A stretch of DNA of 64,000 bases, from NCBI GenBank assembly GCA_023423795.1, contig JAFAEX010000305.1, forward strand, positions 42,743 to 106,742, in the 5' to 3' direction. The stretch comes from Chloroflexota bacterium. GTDB taxonomy: Bacteria > Chloroflexota > Chloroflexia > Thermomicrobiales > UBA6265. Below the pieces are notes generated by a model, which was given only the letters and a program-made list of their open reading frames with translations, did no database searches and was not told where the DNA came from. The position numbers were made by a program, and so were the translations under genes. Shown piece by piece: positions 8,235 to 16,986 of this stretch. Each line of letters opens with the position of its first letter. Within the stretch, counting starts at the first letter, position 1.

Positions 8235-9053
8235 GTGGGAACCAGACTGGCAGGAAAGGCCGCCGTCGTCACCGGCGGCGCGCACGGCATCGGGCGCGCC
8301 ATTGCCGAACGATTCGGCGCCGAGGGCGCGCGGGTGGTCGTCGCCGACATCGACGAGCACGGCGCGGAAACGGTCGCCGCGACGATCCTCGACGCGGGCG
8401 GCGAGGCCATCGCCATCGCCACCGACGTCTCCGATTCGGCGTCGGTCGATGCGCTCTTCGCTACCGTGACGGACCGGTTCGGCGGCATCGACGTGCTGGT
8501 CAACAACGCCGGCCTCGTCAACACCGAGCGGCACGCGCTGGACGGCGACGACGATTGGTGGGACCGCATCATCGCGGTCAACCTGCGCGGCGTCTGGCTC
8601 TGCGCCAGCCGCGCCGCCCGGACCATGGCCGAGCAGGGCAGCGGTTCCATCATCAACGTCAGCAGCGGCGGCGCGACGAAAGCGCACCGGGGCAACGCCG
8701 CCTACGACGCCGCCAAGGGCGGCATCGAGGCGTTCAGCCGCGCCCTCGCGCTCGACCTCGGGCCGTACGGCGTGCGCGTCAACATCCTCGTGCCGGGCAG
8801 CATCGACACCAGGGGGATGGACGACCTGACCCGCCGCGAACGCGGCGAGACGATCCCGCTCGGCCGCGTCGGCGACCCGGACGACATGACCGGACCGGCC
8901 GTCTTCCTCGCCTCCGACGACGCCCGCTACGTCACCGGGCAGGCCACGGTCGTCGATGGCGGCTTGCTCGCCCAGCAGCGCTCGCCGCAGGTGGACATCT
9001 TCCCGCTGTCGAAGTTCCCGCGGCTGGAGCGGGTGGCGGGAGGCCGCCCGTGA
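8235..9053 (+). CDS. SDR-family NAD(P)-dependent oxidoreductase
   Basis: A 272-residue classical short-chain dehydrogenase. It has a TGGAHGIG dinucleotide loop at residues 13-20, an acidic VVVADID end of beta2 favouring NAD, NNAG, a catalytic Ser in NVSSGG, and Y157-x-x-x-K161 (YDAAK). VTGQATVVDGG closes the Rossmann unit. A GTG start at 8235 is preferred (AGGGAAAGG upstream); the frame is open back to 8178. Its TGA overlaps the next gene as GTGA, so it is coupled to the hydantoinase pair and probably serves the same catabolic pathway. Substrate unknown. Confidence 0.9.
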   Translation: MGTRLAGKAAVVTGGAHGIGRAIAERFGAEGARVVVADIDEHGAETVAATILDAGGEAIAIATDVSDSASVDALFATVTDRFGGIDVLVNNAGLVNTERHALDGDDDWWDRIIAVNLRGVWLCASRAARTMAEQGSGSIINVSSGGATKAHRGNAAYDAAKGGIEAFSRALALDLGPYGVRVNILVPGSIDTRGMDDLTRRERGETIPLGRVGDPDDMTGPAVFLASDDARYVTGQATVVDGGLLAQQRSPQVDIFPLSKFPRLERVAGGRP

Positions 9054-11161
9054 GCGCTGCCCGCATCCGCGCCGGCGTCGATATCGGCGGCACCTTCACT
9101 GACCTCTTCCTGCTCGACGAGCGCACCGGCGAAGTGGCGGTCGGCAAGACGCTGACCACCCCTGACGACCCGTCCATCGCCGTCGAGACCGGGCTAGCCG
9201 AGACGATCGCCGGCGCGAACGTCGGCTGGGACGCCCTCGGCCAGATCGTCCACGGCACGACGCTGGTGACGAACGCCCTGATCGAGCGGCGCGGCGCGCG
9301 CACCGCACTGCTGGCCACCCGCGGCTTCCGCGACGCGCTGGAGATCGGGCGGGAACACCGCTACGACCTCTACGACCTGCTGCTGGAACTGCCCGAACCG
9401 CTCGTCCCCCGCTACCTCCGCTTCGACGTGCCGCAGCGCACCCTCGCCGACGGCACGACGCTTGAGGACCTGGACGTCGCCTTCGTCGAGCGGCTGGCGC
9501 GGGAACTGGACGCCGCCGGGGTCGAAGCGATCGCGATCGCCTTCCTCAACAGTTTCGCCAACCCCGAGGCGGAGCGGCAGGCGCGCGAGGCTGTGCAACG
9601 GGTCGCGCCCGGCATCCGCGTCTCGGTCTCGTACGACGTGGTGCCGGCGATCCGGGAGTTCGAGCGGACCAGTACGACGGTGGCCAACGTCTACGTGCAG
9701 GGCCGGGTGGAGCGCTACCTGCGTGAATTGCAGGCGAGGCTGGAGCGGGCCGGGTTCGGCGGTTCGCTGCTGCTGATGCTCTCCTCCGGCGGGCTGGCGA
9801 CGGTGGACACCGCCAGCCGGTTCCCGGTGCGGCTGCTGGAAAGCGGTCCCGCCGCCGGGGCGCTCGCCGCCGCCGCGATCGGGGCCGCCGCCGGGCACGA
9901 CGACCTGCTCTCCTTCGACATGGGCGGCACGACCGCCAAGTTCGCGGTGATCGACCGCGGGCAGCCGCTGCTGACCCATGGCTTCGAGGTGGACCGACGT
10001 TACCGGTTCAAGAAGGGCTCCGGCCTGCCGGTCAACCTGCCGGTGATCGAGATGATCGAGATCGGCGCGGGCGGCGGTTCCATCGCCCGCGTCGATGCGC
10101 TCGGCCTGCTCAAGGTCGGGCCGGATTCGGCGGGAGCGGACCCCGGTCCGGTCTGCTACGGGCGCGGCGGCACGGAACCAACCGTCACCGACGCCGACCT
10201 CGTGCTCGGCTACCTCGACCCCGGCTTCTTCCTCGGCGGCGGCATGGCGCTGGATACGGACGGCACGCGCCGCGCCATCGCCGAAAAGATCGCCGGGCCG
10301 CTGGACATGCCGGTCGAAAAGGCGGCCTGGGGCATCCACCAGGTCGTCAACGAGTCGATGGCCAGCGCCGCGCGCATCCACGCTTACGAGCGCGGCAAGG
10401 ACCCGCGCACGCTGCCGGTCTTCGCCTTCGGCGGGGCGGGACCCGTGCACGGCTTCCGCGTCGCCGCCGCGCTCGGCTCGCCGCTGCTCGTCGCACCGCT
10501 CGGCGCGGGGGTGATGAGCGCGGTCGGGTTCCTCAGCGCGCCGGTCGCGTTCGACTTCGTGCGCTCCGCCCCGGGCCGGCTCGACGCGGTCGATTGGGAC
10601 CGCGTCAACGCGCTCATCGCCGAGATGGAGGCCGAGGGACGCGACCTGCTGGCCGCCTCCGGCGTCGCCGACGCCGACATCTCCCACACCGCCGTCGCCG
10701 AGATGCGCTACGTCAACCAGGGGCACGAGATCCCGGTGACTTTGCCACCCGGTCCGCTCGGGCCGGAGCATGTCGCCCACATCCAGCAACGGTACGAAGC
10801 CGAGTACCGGCGGCTCTACGGGCGGCTCGGCCCGCCGGTGCCGGTCGAGGCGATCAACTGGCGGGTCGTTTCCTCCGGCCCGCGTCCGGAGTTGCGGATG
10901 GTCACCGCCGCCGGCGAGACCACGGCCAACGCCGCCGAGGCGGTCAAGGGAACGCGCGCCGCGTGGTTCCCGGAAACCGAGGGCTGGTTCGACACCCCGG
11001 TCTACGACCGCTACCGGCTCGGTCCCGGCGCGTCGTTCACCGGGCCGGCCATCGTCGAGGAGCGCGAATCGACCGTCGTCGTCGGCCCGGGCGCGGCCTG
11101 CACGATCGACGACCGCCGCAACCTCGTCATCGACCTGCGCCAGCACGGGGGAGCCCGATGA
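9050..11161 (+). CDS. hyuA: hydantoinase/oxoprolinase subunit A
   Basis: A 703-residue HyuA-type protein of the ASKHA fold. It has an N-terminal GVDIGGTFTDLFLLDERTG, the phosphate-binding VHGTTLVTNALIERRGARTA, a central LLSFDMGGTTAKFAVIDRG, GAGGGSIARVD, and GVMSAVGFLSAPVAFD near the C-terminus. The family hydrolyses N-methylhydantoin or 5-oxoproline, or carboxylates ketones such as acetone and acetophenone, using ATP. The GTG start overlaps the SDR stop by four bases and its own stop overlaps HyuB by four. An open frame continues upstream but only as an out-of-frame shadow of the SDR gene. Confidence 0.93.
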   Translation: MSAARIRAGVDIGGTFTDLFLLDERTGEVAVGKTLTTPDDPSIAVETGLAETIAGANVGWDALGQIVHGTTLVTNALIERRGARTALLATRGFRDALEIGREHRYDLYDLLLELPEPLVPRYLRFDVPQRTLADGTTLEDLDVAFVERLARELDAAGVEAIAIAFLNSFANPEAERQAREAVQRVAPGIRVSVSYDVVPAIREFERTSTTVANVYVQGRVERYLRELQARLERAGFGGSLLLMLSSGGLATVDTASRFPVRLLESGPAAGALAAAAIGAAAGHDDLLSFDMGGTTAKFAVIDRGQPLLTHGFEVDRRYRFKKGSGLPVNLPVIEMIEIGAGGGSIARVDALGLLKVGPDSAGADPGPVCYGRGGTEPTVTDADLVLGYLDPGFFLGGGMALDTDGTRRAIAEKIAGPLDMPVEKAAWGIHQVVNESMASAARIHAYERGKDPRTLPVFAFGGAGPVHGFRVAAALGSPLLVAPLGAGVMSAVGFLSAPVAFDFVRSAPGRLDAVDWDRVNALIAEMEAEGRDLLAASGVADADISHTAVAEMRYVNQGHEIPVTLPPGPLGPEHVAHIQQRYEAEYRRLYGRLGPPVPVEAINWRVVSSGPRPELRMVTAAGETTANAAEAVKGTRAAWFPETEGWFDTPVYDRYRLGPGASFTGPAIVEERESTVVVGPGAACTIDDRRNLVIDLRQHGGAR

Positions 11162-12906
11162 CCGCCACGACGCCGACCGCCATCGACCCGATCGTGCTGG
11201 AGGTCCTCTGGAACCGCCTGCTCGCCGTCGTCAACGAGCAGCAGGTGGCCCTCACCCGGACCGCGTTCAGCACCGTCCTTCGCGAATCGCAGGACCTCGC
11301 CTGCGGCGTCTTCGACGGGCGCGGCCGGATGGTCGCCCAGTCGCTGACCGGCACCCCCGGCCACATCAACGCGATGGCCACCGGGGTCAAGCACTTCCTG
11401 ACCGTCTTCCCGCCGGAATCGCTTGTCCCCGGCGACGTGCTCATCACCAACGACCCGTGGCTGACCGCCGGGCAGGTCAACGACATGACCGTGGTCACCC
11501 CGGTCTTCGCCAACGACCGCGTCGTCGCCTACTTCGCCAGCACCTGCCACTCGCCGGACGTCGGCGGCCGCATCCTCTCCGGCGAGGCCAACGAGGTCTA
11601 CGAGGAAGGGCTACGCCTCCCGATCATGAAGTTGTTCTCGGCCGGCGAGCCGAACCAGCAATTGATCGAGATCATCCGCGCCAACGTGCGGACGCCGGAG
11701 GAGACCATCGGCGACCTTTACGCCCAGATGTCGTCCAACGCGGTCGGGGCGTCCTCCCTGCTCGCCTTCCTCGCCGAGTTCGGCATGGCGGACATGGAGG
11801 CGCTCTCCGATGCCATCGTGGACCGCTCCGAACGGGCGATGCGCGACGCGATCCGCGCGCTTCCGAACGGGACGTGGACCAACGAGTCGTGGAGCGACGG
11901 CTACGACGAGCCGATCGTGATCCGGGTGACGGTGACGATCCGCGACGAGGACATCGACATCGACTTTTCCGGCTCCTCGCCGCAGAGCCCACGCGGCATC
12001 AACGTGGTGCTCAACTACACCCACGCCTACGCCTCGTTCGCGGTGAAAGCCGCGATCAGCCCGGACGTGCCGCACAACCACGGCGCGTTCCTGCCGGTCC
12101 ACGTTTCGGCCCCGGAAGGCAGCATCCTCAACTGCCAGCCGCCGGCGGCGGTCGCGGCGCGGCACATCATCGGCCACTTCCTGCCGGGGGTCATCTTCGG
12201 CGCGCTGGCCGACGCCCTGCCGGAGCGGATCATCGCCGCCGGCGCGGACCCGATCTGGATCAGCGTCTGGAGCGGGCGGCCCGAGGGCGCGGAGCCCTAC
12301 ACCTTCAGCCTCTTCCAGTGCGGCGGCATGGGCGCGCGGCCGACCAAGGACGGTCTCAGCGCCACCGGCTTCCCGAGCGGCGTCGGCGGCGTCCCGGCCG
12401 AGGTGATGGAATCGCTCACCCCGCTCATCCAGCATCGCCGCGAACTGCGGACCGACTCCGGCGGCCCCGGCCGGCAGCGCGGCGGCCTCGGCCAATGGAC
12501 CGAGGTCAGCGCCCGCCACGACGGCCCGTGGTCGGTCGCGGCGCAGGTGGACCGGATCGACCACCCGGCGCAGGGCCTCGCCGGCGGCAAGGCGGGCGCG
12601 CCCGGCGCGTACCTGCTCGACCGCGCGACCCGCCCGCAAGCGAAGGCGCGGGTGTCCCTGCCGGCCGGGGCGCGCATTGCCCTCGACCCGCCGGGCGGCG
12701 CCGGTTACGGCGATCCCTTCGAGCGCGACCCGCAGCGCGTCCTCCAGGACGTCGTGAACGGCTACGTTTCGCCCGAATCGGCGGCGCAGGATTACGGCGT
12801 GGCCATCCGCTACACCGGCCCGGCCGACGCGCTGGTCCGCTTGCCCGAGCAGTACGTCATCGACGCCGAAGAGACGGCGCGCCTGCGCGGCCCAGCCCGG
12901 GGATAG
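11158..12906 (+). CDS. hyuB: hydantoinase/oxoprolinase subunit B
   Basis: A 582-residue HyuB partner subunit. It has VLEVLWNRLLAVVNEQQVAL at the N-terminus and ESQDLACGVFDGRGRMVAQS, then GTPGHINAMATGVKHFL. PGDVLITNDPW, YFASTCHSPDVGG, RGINVVLNYTHAYASFAVK and the C-terminal PGGAGYGDPFERDP are all standard family motifs. It forms the ATP-dependent hydrolase or carboxylase complex with HyuA. The ATG overlaps the HyuA stop (ATGA). The linked SDR hints at ketone or alcohol metabolism, but hydantoin degradation is equally possible. Confidence 0.93.
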   Translation: MTATTPTAIDPIVLEVLWNRLLAVVNEQQVALTRTAFSTVLRESQDLACGVFDGRGRMVAQSLTGTPGHINAMATGVKHFLTVFPPESLVPGDVLITNDPWLTAGQVNDMTVVTPVFANDRVVAYFASTCHSPDVGGRILSGEANEVYEEGLRLPIMKLFSAGEPNQQLIEIIRANVRTPEETIGDLYAQMSSNAVGASSLLAFLAEFGMADMEALSDAIVDRSERAMRDAIRALPNGTWTNESWSDGYDEPIVIRVTVTIRDEDIDIDFSGSSPQSPRGINVVLNYTHAYASFAVKAAISPDVPHNHGAFLPVHVSAPEGSILNCQPPAAVAARHIIGHFLPGVIFGALADALPERIIAAGADPIWISVWSGRPEGAEPYTFSLFQCGGMGARPTKDGLSATGFPSGVGGVPAEVMESLTPLIQHRRELRTDSGGPGRQRGGLGQWTEVSARHDGPWSVAAQVDRIDHPAQGLAGGKAGAPGAYLLDRATRPQAKARVSLPAGARIALDPPGGAGYGDPFERDPQRVLQDVVNGYVSPESAAQDYGVAIRYTGPADALVRLPEQYVIDAEETARLRGPARG

Positions 12907-13009
12907 GCGGGCGACCGTCCTTATCCGTCATCCCGGGACTGTCGAGGGATCTCGTCTCCTCCACGATGGCTGAGGCAAGGACGATTCGGTCACCGCTGCC
13001 GCTCGGACG

Positions 13010-13262
13010 GGGATGATGGCGGTTGCCTGTTCGATCCGGGTACCGGACCAGCGGCGGGCGCGATGATGGCGGTTGCCAGATTGATCCGGCCACCGTCCAC
13101 GCCCGCCCGGGGTTGATGGCGGTTGCCCAAAGAGTCCGGGCATCGACGGGGCGGGCGCGATGAATCGCGCCCCTACATACGGCGACGCCGACGCGCGCAG
13201 TAGGGGCGCGATGAATCGCGCCCGCCGCTGGGCCGGTGTCCGGATCGAACAGGCAAACGCCA
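13010..13262. repeat. family D repeats, about 50-bp tandem units
   Basis: The phrase GATGGCGGTTGCC, followed 6-8 bases later by GATCCGG or a variant, occurs at about 13016, 13066 and 13117. An inverted copy ends the block near 13232-13262. The spacing is about 50 bp. Related copies occur at 18835-18875 and, inverted, at 18952-19000. Unit sequence varies, so these look like old, diverging copies rather than a recent expansion. Confidence 0.7.
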
Positions 13263-13470
13263 TGAACCCCGGGCTACTGGAACGAAACCCCTCCGGGGTT
13301 GAGCACGATCACGGCGACATCGGCCGCCGCGTCCCGCACCGGAAGGGTTGTGTCTCCGTATCCTTAGCCTTCTTTTCTTAAGGGGTACGACGGATAGGTC
13401 CGGACCCGCCGTCGCGGGTGGACGGGCCGGGTCGACCGGCCCGGTTTGTTCGGAATTTTTTCGGAATTGA

Positions 13471-13711
13471 TTCGGTATTTATTCGGCGTTTATTCGGCGG
13501 CGGTTTTCCCATGAACACGCGGAAACCGGGTTTCTTCGGCAACCCCTCCCAGCCTCGAGGGCGTAAGCGAAGCGAGCGTGTCCGGCACGGGGTTCCGGGC
13601 GCTGGGTATGGGAGGGGGGGCGAACAAACCCCGAATAGGTCGCAGTGGCGCGTACGTACGCGGCGTTCCCCGACCGAAAAAATACCGAATAAACGCCGAA
13701 TAAACACCGAA
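13471..13711. repeat. inverted repeat built of TATTCGG units
   Basis: The left arm 13471-13498 (TTCGGTATTTATTCGGCGTT and on) is the reverse complement of 13684-13711 at about 26 of 28 positions. Each arm is itself a short tandem of a TTCGG-plus-4/5-base unit. The 185 bp between the arms are GC-rich and hold no recognised gene. A diverged relative of the right flank may lie near 16700-16740 (CGGAACGTCGTCTGCGTACG). Confidence 0.65.
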
Positions 13712-13883
13712 GAAATGGGCGGCGCGGGACCCGGCCGGGCCTCACCGCGCGCGGCGGGAAACGTCGTAGGGTGGTCGCCCGCAGCGGGCGGCAGCGGTGG
13801 CCGATGTGAACGGGCAGCGATCATATCGATCATATTTGGGAGATCGACGAGATCCCTCGACAGGCTCGGGATGACGTTAGCGC

Positions 13884-16505
13884 CTACACCAGCCCATCCC
13901 GCAACGCGGTCACGGCGGCGGCGGACCGCGACGACACGGCCAGTTTCCCGAAGATGTTCGCCACGTGCTTCGACGCCGTGCGGCGGGAAATCCACAGCGC
14001 CTCGGCGATCTCCTTGTCCGAGCGGCCGTCGGCCAGCAGCCGCAGGACCTCCTCCTCGCGCCGCGTCAGCGGCTCCACCAGCGGCCTGGCCGGGCGCATC
14101 TGGCGGTTGGCTCCCGAGGGAACGAGCGCCAGCGCGTCGGCCGCCACCACCTCCCACGGGGCAATGCGGCCGGCGGCCACGGCAGCCGACAGGTCGCGTT
14201 CTCCCAGCGCCGACGCCAACGGCCCGAGCATCCGTTCGGCCCGGTCGGCGAGGTCCACCGCCGTCGGCGGCGCCCCGTGCGCGGCGCGCAGCCCGTCGGC
14301 CGCACCGAGCAGCCGCGCCGCCTGCCGCGGCTGGCCAATCGCGAGGGCGACCGGCACGAGTCCTTCGAGCGCGAAATAGACCCCTTCCCGGTTGTCCAGT
14401 TCCAGCGCCACCGACAGGCTCTCCTGCACCAGCGGCAGCGCCCGCGCGGCATCACCCAGCCGGAGCAGGCAGTCGCCGAGGTTCAGCAGCGCGTACCCCA
14501 TCCCGAGTTTGATGCCGCCCGCCCGCAGGACGGCCAGCGCTTCCTCGCACAGCGCGGCGGCGCGCGGCCAATCGCCGGCCAGCCCCGCGGCAACCCCGAT
14601 GTTCATCAACTGGCGGGCCTCGAACCCGCGGTCGCCGTTTCCCCGCATCGCTGCCAGCGCCTGCCCAAACAGGCTCTCGGCGCGCTCGAACTCCTCCAGG
14701 TCGATCGCCGCCAGCCCCATCTGGTTGAAGACCTCGGCTCGCGTGCGCGCGTCTTCACGCGGCCGGAACAGCCCGAGCGCCTCGTCCCACAACGCCATCG
14801 CGCCGGCGGGATCGCCCTGACGCTGGACGGTTTCGCCGAGGTGCAGCAGCGCCCGCGCCAGTTCCACCCGGTCGCCGAGGTTCCGCCAGATCGCGACGCT
14901 TTCGCCGAGCAGCGCCGAGGCGGCGGCGTGGTCGTCCCGGAATACCGCGAGGGCGCCAGCCGCCGCCAGCGCCCGCGCCCGCACCGCTGGCGGCGCGCTG
15001 CCGACCTCGGCCCGCTCCAGTGCCCGATCCAGCCACGTCCAGCCCTCGGCGCGGAGATCCCGCTTTTCCCAGACCTGCCATAACCCGCCGGCCAGGCGCA
15101 GCGCCAGGTCCGGCTCCTCGTCCAGCGCCCAGGTCATCGCCGATCGCAGGTTGTCGAGGTCGGCCGCGAGCCGGTGCAACGCCGGGCCCGGCGGGTCCGC
15201 CCAGAGGTCCGGCTCCACCCGTTCGACCAACGAGCAGAAATGCTCCGCGTGGCGACGCCGGGTCGCCCGCTCCTCCCCGCTGGCGACCAGTTCGTCGTGG
15301 GCGAACGCCCGGATCGTCTCCAGCATCGCGTAGCGCGGTTCGGCCCAGACCCCATCGAGCGCCCGGAGCAGGTTCTGATCGACCAGCGACACAACCGCGG
15401 CGACCACGTCGGTTGGCAGCGCATCGCCCGCCGATTGCCTGCGCCCAGCCAGCGACTCGTCCTCCGGCGCGTCGCCGCAAACGGCCTCCACCGCTTCCAG
15501 CGGCGCGCCGCCCGCGAACACCGCCAAACGCCGCAGCAACGCGCGTTCGCCCGGCGAAAGCAGGTCGTGGCTCCAGGCGATCGCATCGCGAAGGGTGCGC
15601 TGCCGCGCCGGCGCATCGTCCGGCCCGACGAACGGCGTGGGCGACTGGCGCTCCAGCCGCCCCAGCAACGCCGCCGGCGGAAACGCCGCACTGCGCGCCG
15701 CGGCCAACTCCAGCGCCAGCGGCAACCCGTCCAGCCGGCGGCAAACGGCGGCGATCGCCTCCGCGTTCGCCTCGTCGAGCGCGAAACGCGGCGCGGCGGC
15801 CGACGCGCGGGCGACGAACAACCGCACCGCCGGGGATGCCTCCAAATCCGGCAGCGCCGCCCCGGCCGGCAGCGCCAGCGGATCGACCGGGTAGGTGTGC
15901 TCGCCAGCCAGCCGCAACGGCGCGCGGCTCGTGACCAGCAGCGACACGTCCGGGCACGCCGCCAGGATCTCCGAAACCAGCGGTGCAGCGGACAAGACGT
16001 GCTCGAAGTTGTCCAGCACCAGCAGGAGTTCGCGGTCGCGCAGGAACTCCAGCAGGTCGGCGCGCGGCGGCTGCTCCCCGGTTTCCCGCGCGCCGACGGC
16101 GCGGCCCACCACCGACGCCGCCAACGCCGGATCGGCGACCGGAGAAAGGTCGGCGAACACCGCGCCGTCCGCGAAGCGGCCGCCGCAGGCATCCGCCACG
16201 GCCAGCGCCAACCGGGTCTTGCCAACCCCGCCCGGCCCGGTCAGCGTCACCAGCCGGGCATCTCGCGCCAGCCGCGTCGCCACCGCCGCGATGTCTGCCT
16301 CTCGCCCGACGAGCGGGGTCGCCGGCCGCGGGATACCGCGCGGACCGCCCGTCCAGCGGTCCCGTTCCGGGCGACCCAACGCTCCCGGCCACACCGGGTC
16401 GGGCGTCGGGTCCTCGATGTCCGGGACACTCGCCACGGCGTCCTCCCCTGCGCCAACCTCCGCGCTCGGCCGATCGGAAGCGGCCAGGAATCTTTCCATG
16501 TGCAT
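13884..16505 (-). CDS. large ATPase transcriptional regulator with C-terminal LuxR HTH
   Basis: An 873-residue signal-transduction ATPase of the LuxR/MalT-like AfsR-STAND group. After a disordered start, PATPLVGREADIAAVATRL leads into a P-loop TLTGPGGVGKTRLALAVA, then LLLVLDNFEHVL (Walker B) and LLVTSRAPLRLAGEHTYPV. GLPLALELAAAR marks the winged-helix region. About 250 residues of TPR-like helices follow (e.g. GDPAGAMALWDEALGLF). The end is a LuxR HTH, LTRREEEVLRLLADGRSDKE. The start may be either of two ATGs (16505 or 16499). Ligand and targets are unknown. Confidence 0.88.
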   Translation of the reverse strand: MHMERFLAASDRPSAEVGAGEDAVASVPDIEDPTPDPVWPGALGRPERDRWTGGPRGIPRPATPLVGREADIAAVATRLARDARLVTLTGPGGVGKTRLALAVADACGGRFADGAVFADLSPVADPALAASVVGRAVGARETGEQPPRADLLEFLRDRELLLVLDNFEHVLSAAPLVSEILAACPDVSLLVTSRAPLRLAGEHTYPVDPLALPAGAALPDLEASPAVRLFVARASAAAPRFALDEANAEAIAAVCRRLDGLPLALELAAARSAAFPPAALLGRLERQSPTPFVGPDDAPARQRTLRDAIAWSHDLLSPGERALLRRLAVFAGGAPLEAVEAVCGDAPEDESLAGRRQSAGDALPTDVVAAVVSLVDQNLLRALDGVWAEPRYAMLETIRAFAHDELVASGEERATRRRHAEHFCSLVERVEPDLWADPPGPALHRLAADLDNLRSAMTWALDEEPDLALRLAGGLWQVWEKRDLRAEGWTWLDRALERAEVGSAPPAVRARALAAAGALAVFRDDHAAASALLGESVAIWRNLGDRVELARALLHLGETVQRQGDPAGAMALWDEALGLFRPREDARTRAEVFNQMGLAAIDLEEFERAESLFGQALAAMRGNGDRGFEARQLMNIGVAAGLAGDWPRAAALCEEALAVLRAGGIKLGMGYALLNLGDCLLRLGDAARALPLVQESLSVALELDNREGVYFALEGLVPVALAIGQPRQAARLLGAADGLRAAHGAPPTAVDLADRAERMLGPLASALGERDLSAAVAAGRIAPWEVVAADALALVPSGANRQMRPARPLVEPLTRREEEVLRLLADGRSDKEIAEALWISRRTASKHVANIFGKLAVSSRSAAAVTALRDGLV

Positions 16506-16986
16506 ACCACATGTTCTTGTGAGATGGATGAACGACCGGCACGGGGTCCGGTCGATTGCCCATCGGCCGGTTGGCATCACCCATCGGAAGGCCCGGCGCC
16601 AACCGTCCGGGCCGTGCCCGCCCTGACCGGGAACGGCCGTATCCGCCCGAGTTCCCTCTCTGCCCCTATAGTTTCCTCGGCATCTGCGCGGCCCTTGTTC
16701 GACGCTTATTCGATCGCGGAACGTCGTCTGCGTACGCTCAAACCGGGATCGGCTCGGCCAGAACTCGATCCGCCAAGCCTTCAAGGATTGGCGGTCACCC
16801 CGACGACTCAATCGCCGCCGATACGACACGACCGCACGCGAGGGCGGCCAGATGAGAATCCCGGCCCGCGGCAAGACGAGAAACATGTGTGCTATGCGGA
16901 ATCCGGCTCATGAATACGCGGATTCGCTTGTCGTACGACGGCGGGTGGCGGCCACGTGATACGGCAGCGAACGACCGGATAGAGCA
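16506..16986. other. 481-bp intergenic region between two minus-strand genes
   Basis: This stretch lies upstream of the LuxR regulator and downstream of the M1 peptidase stop. No gene or clear terminator was recognised. A segment around 16690-16745 weakly resembles the flank of the inverted repeat at 13471-13711. Promoter elements for the regulator should lie in 16506-16600, but no confident pair of boxes was seen. Confidence 0.5.

Larger units (their letters stand above)
12907..13883. other. 977-bp repeat-rich region without genes
   Basis: No convincing coding sequence was found. The stretch is a pile-up of repeats: a single family A arm (12925-12956), about 50-bp tandem units (13010-13262), a GTAGGGGCGCGATGAATCGC inverted pair (13151-13176 and 13200-13225), an AT-richer inverted repeat (13471-13498 and 13684-13711), and another family A arm (13847-13876). 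Open frames across it are arginine/proline-rich shadows. Confidence 0.7.

Noticed and set aside
7958..9049. N-terminal extension of HyuA of about 360 residues
   Set aside because: The extension is low-complexity Arg/Gly/His sequence antiphase to the SDR gene; the true HyuA begins at the GTG overlapping the SDR stop.
9194..11146. Long antisense open frame over hyuA (650 codons)
   Set aside because: Such long antisense frames are a by-product of high-GC codon use; its composition is Asp/Arg/Gly/His-rich with no domain.
13378..14157. Open frames of 250-360 codons across the repeat region and the LuxR gene end
   Set aside because: They read through inverted repeats, have proline/arginine-rich composition, no ribosome sites and lie antisense to a convincing gene.
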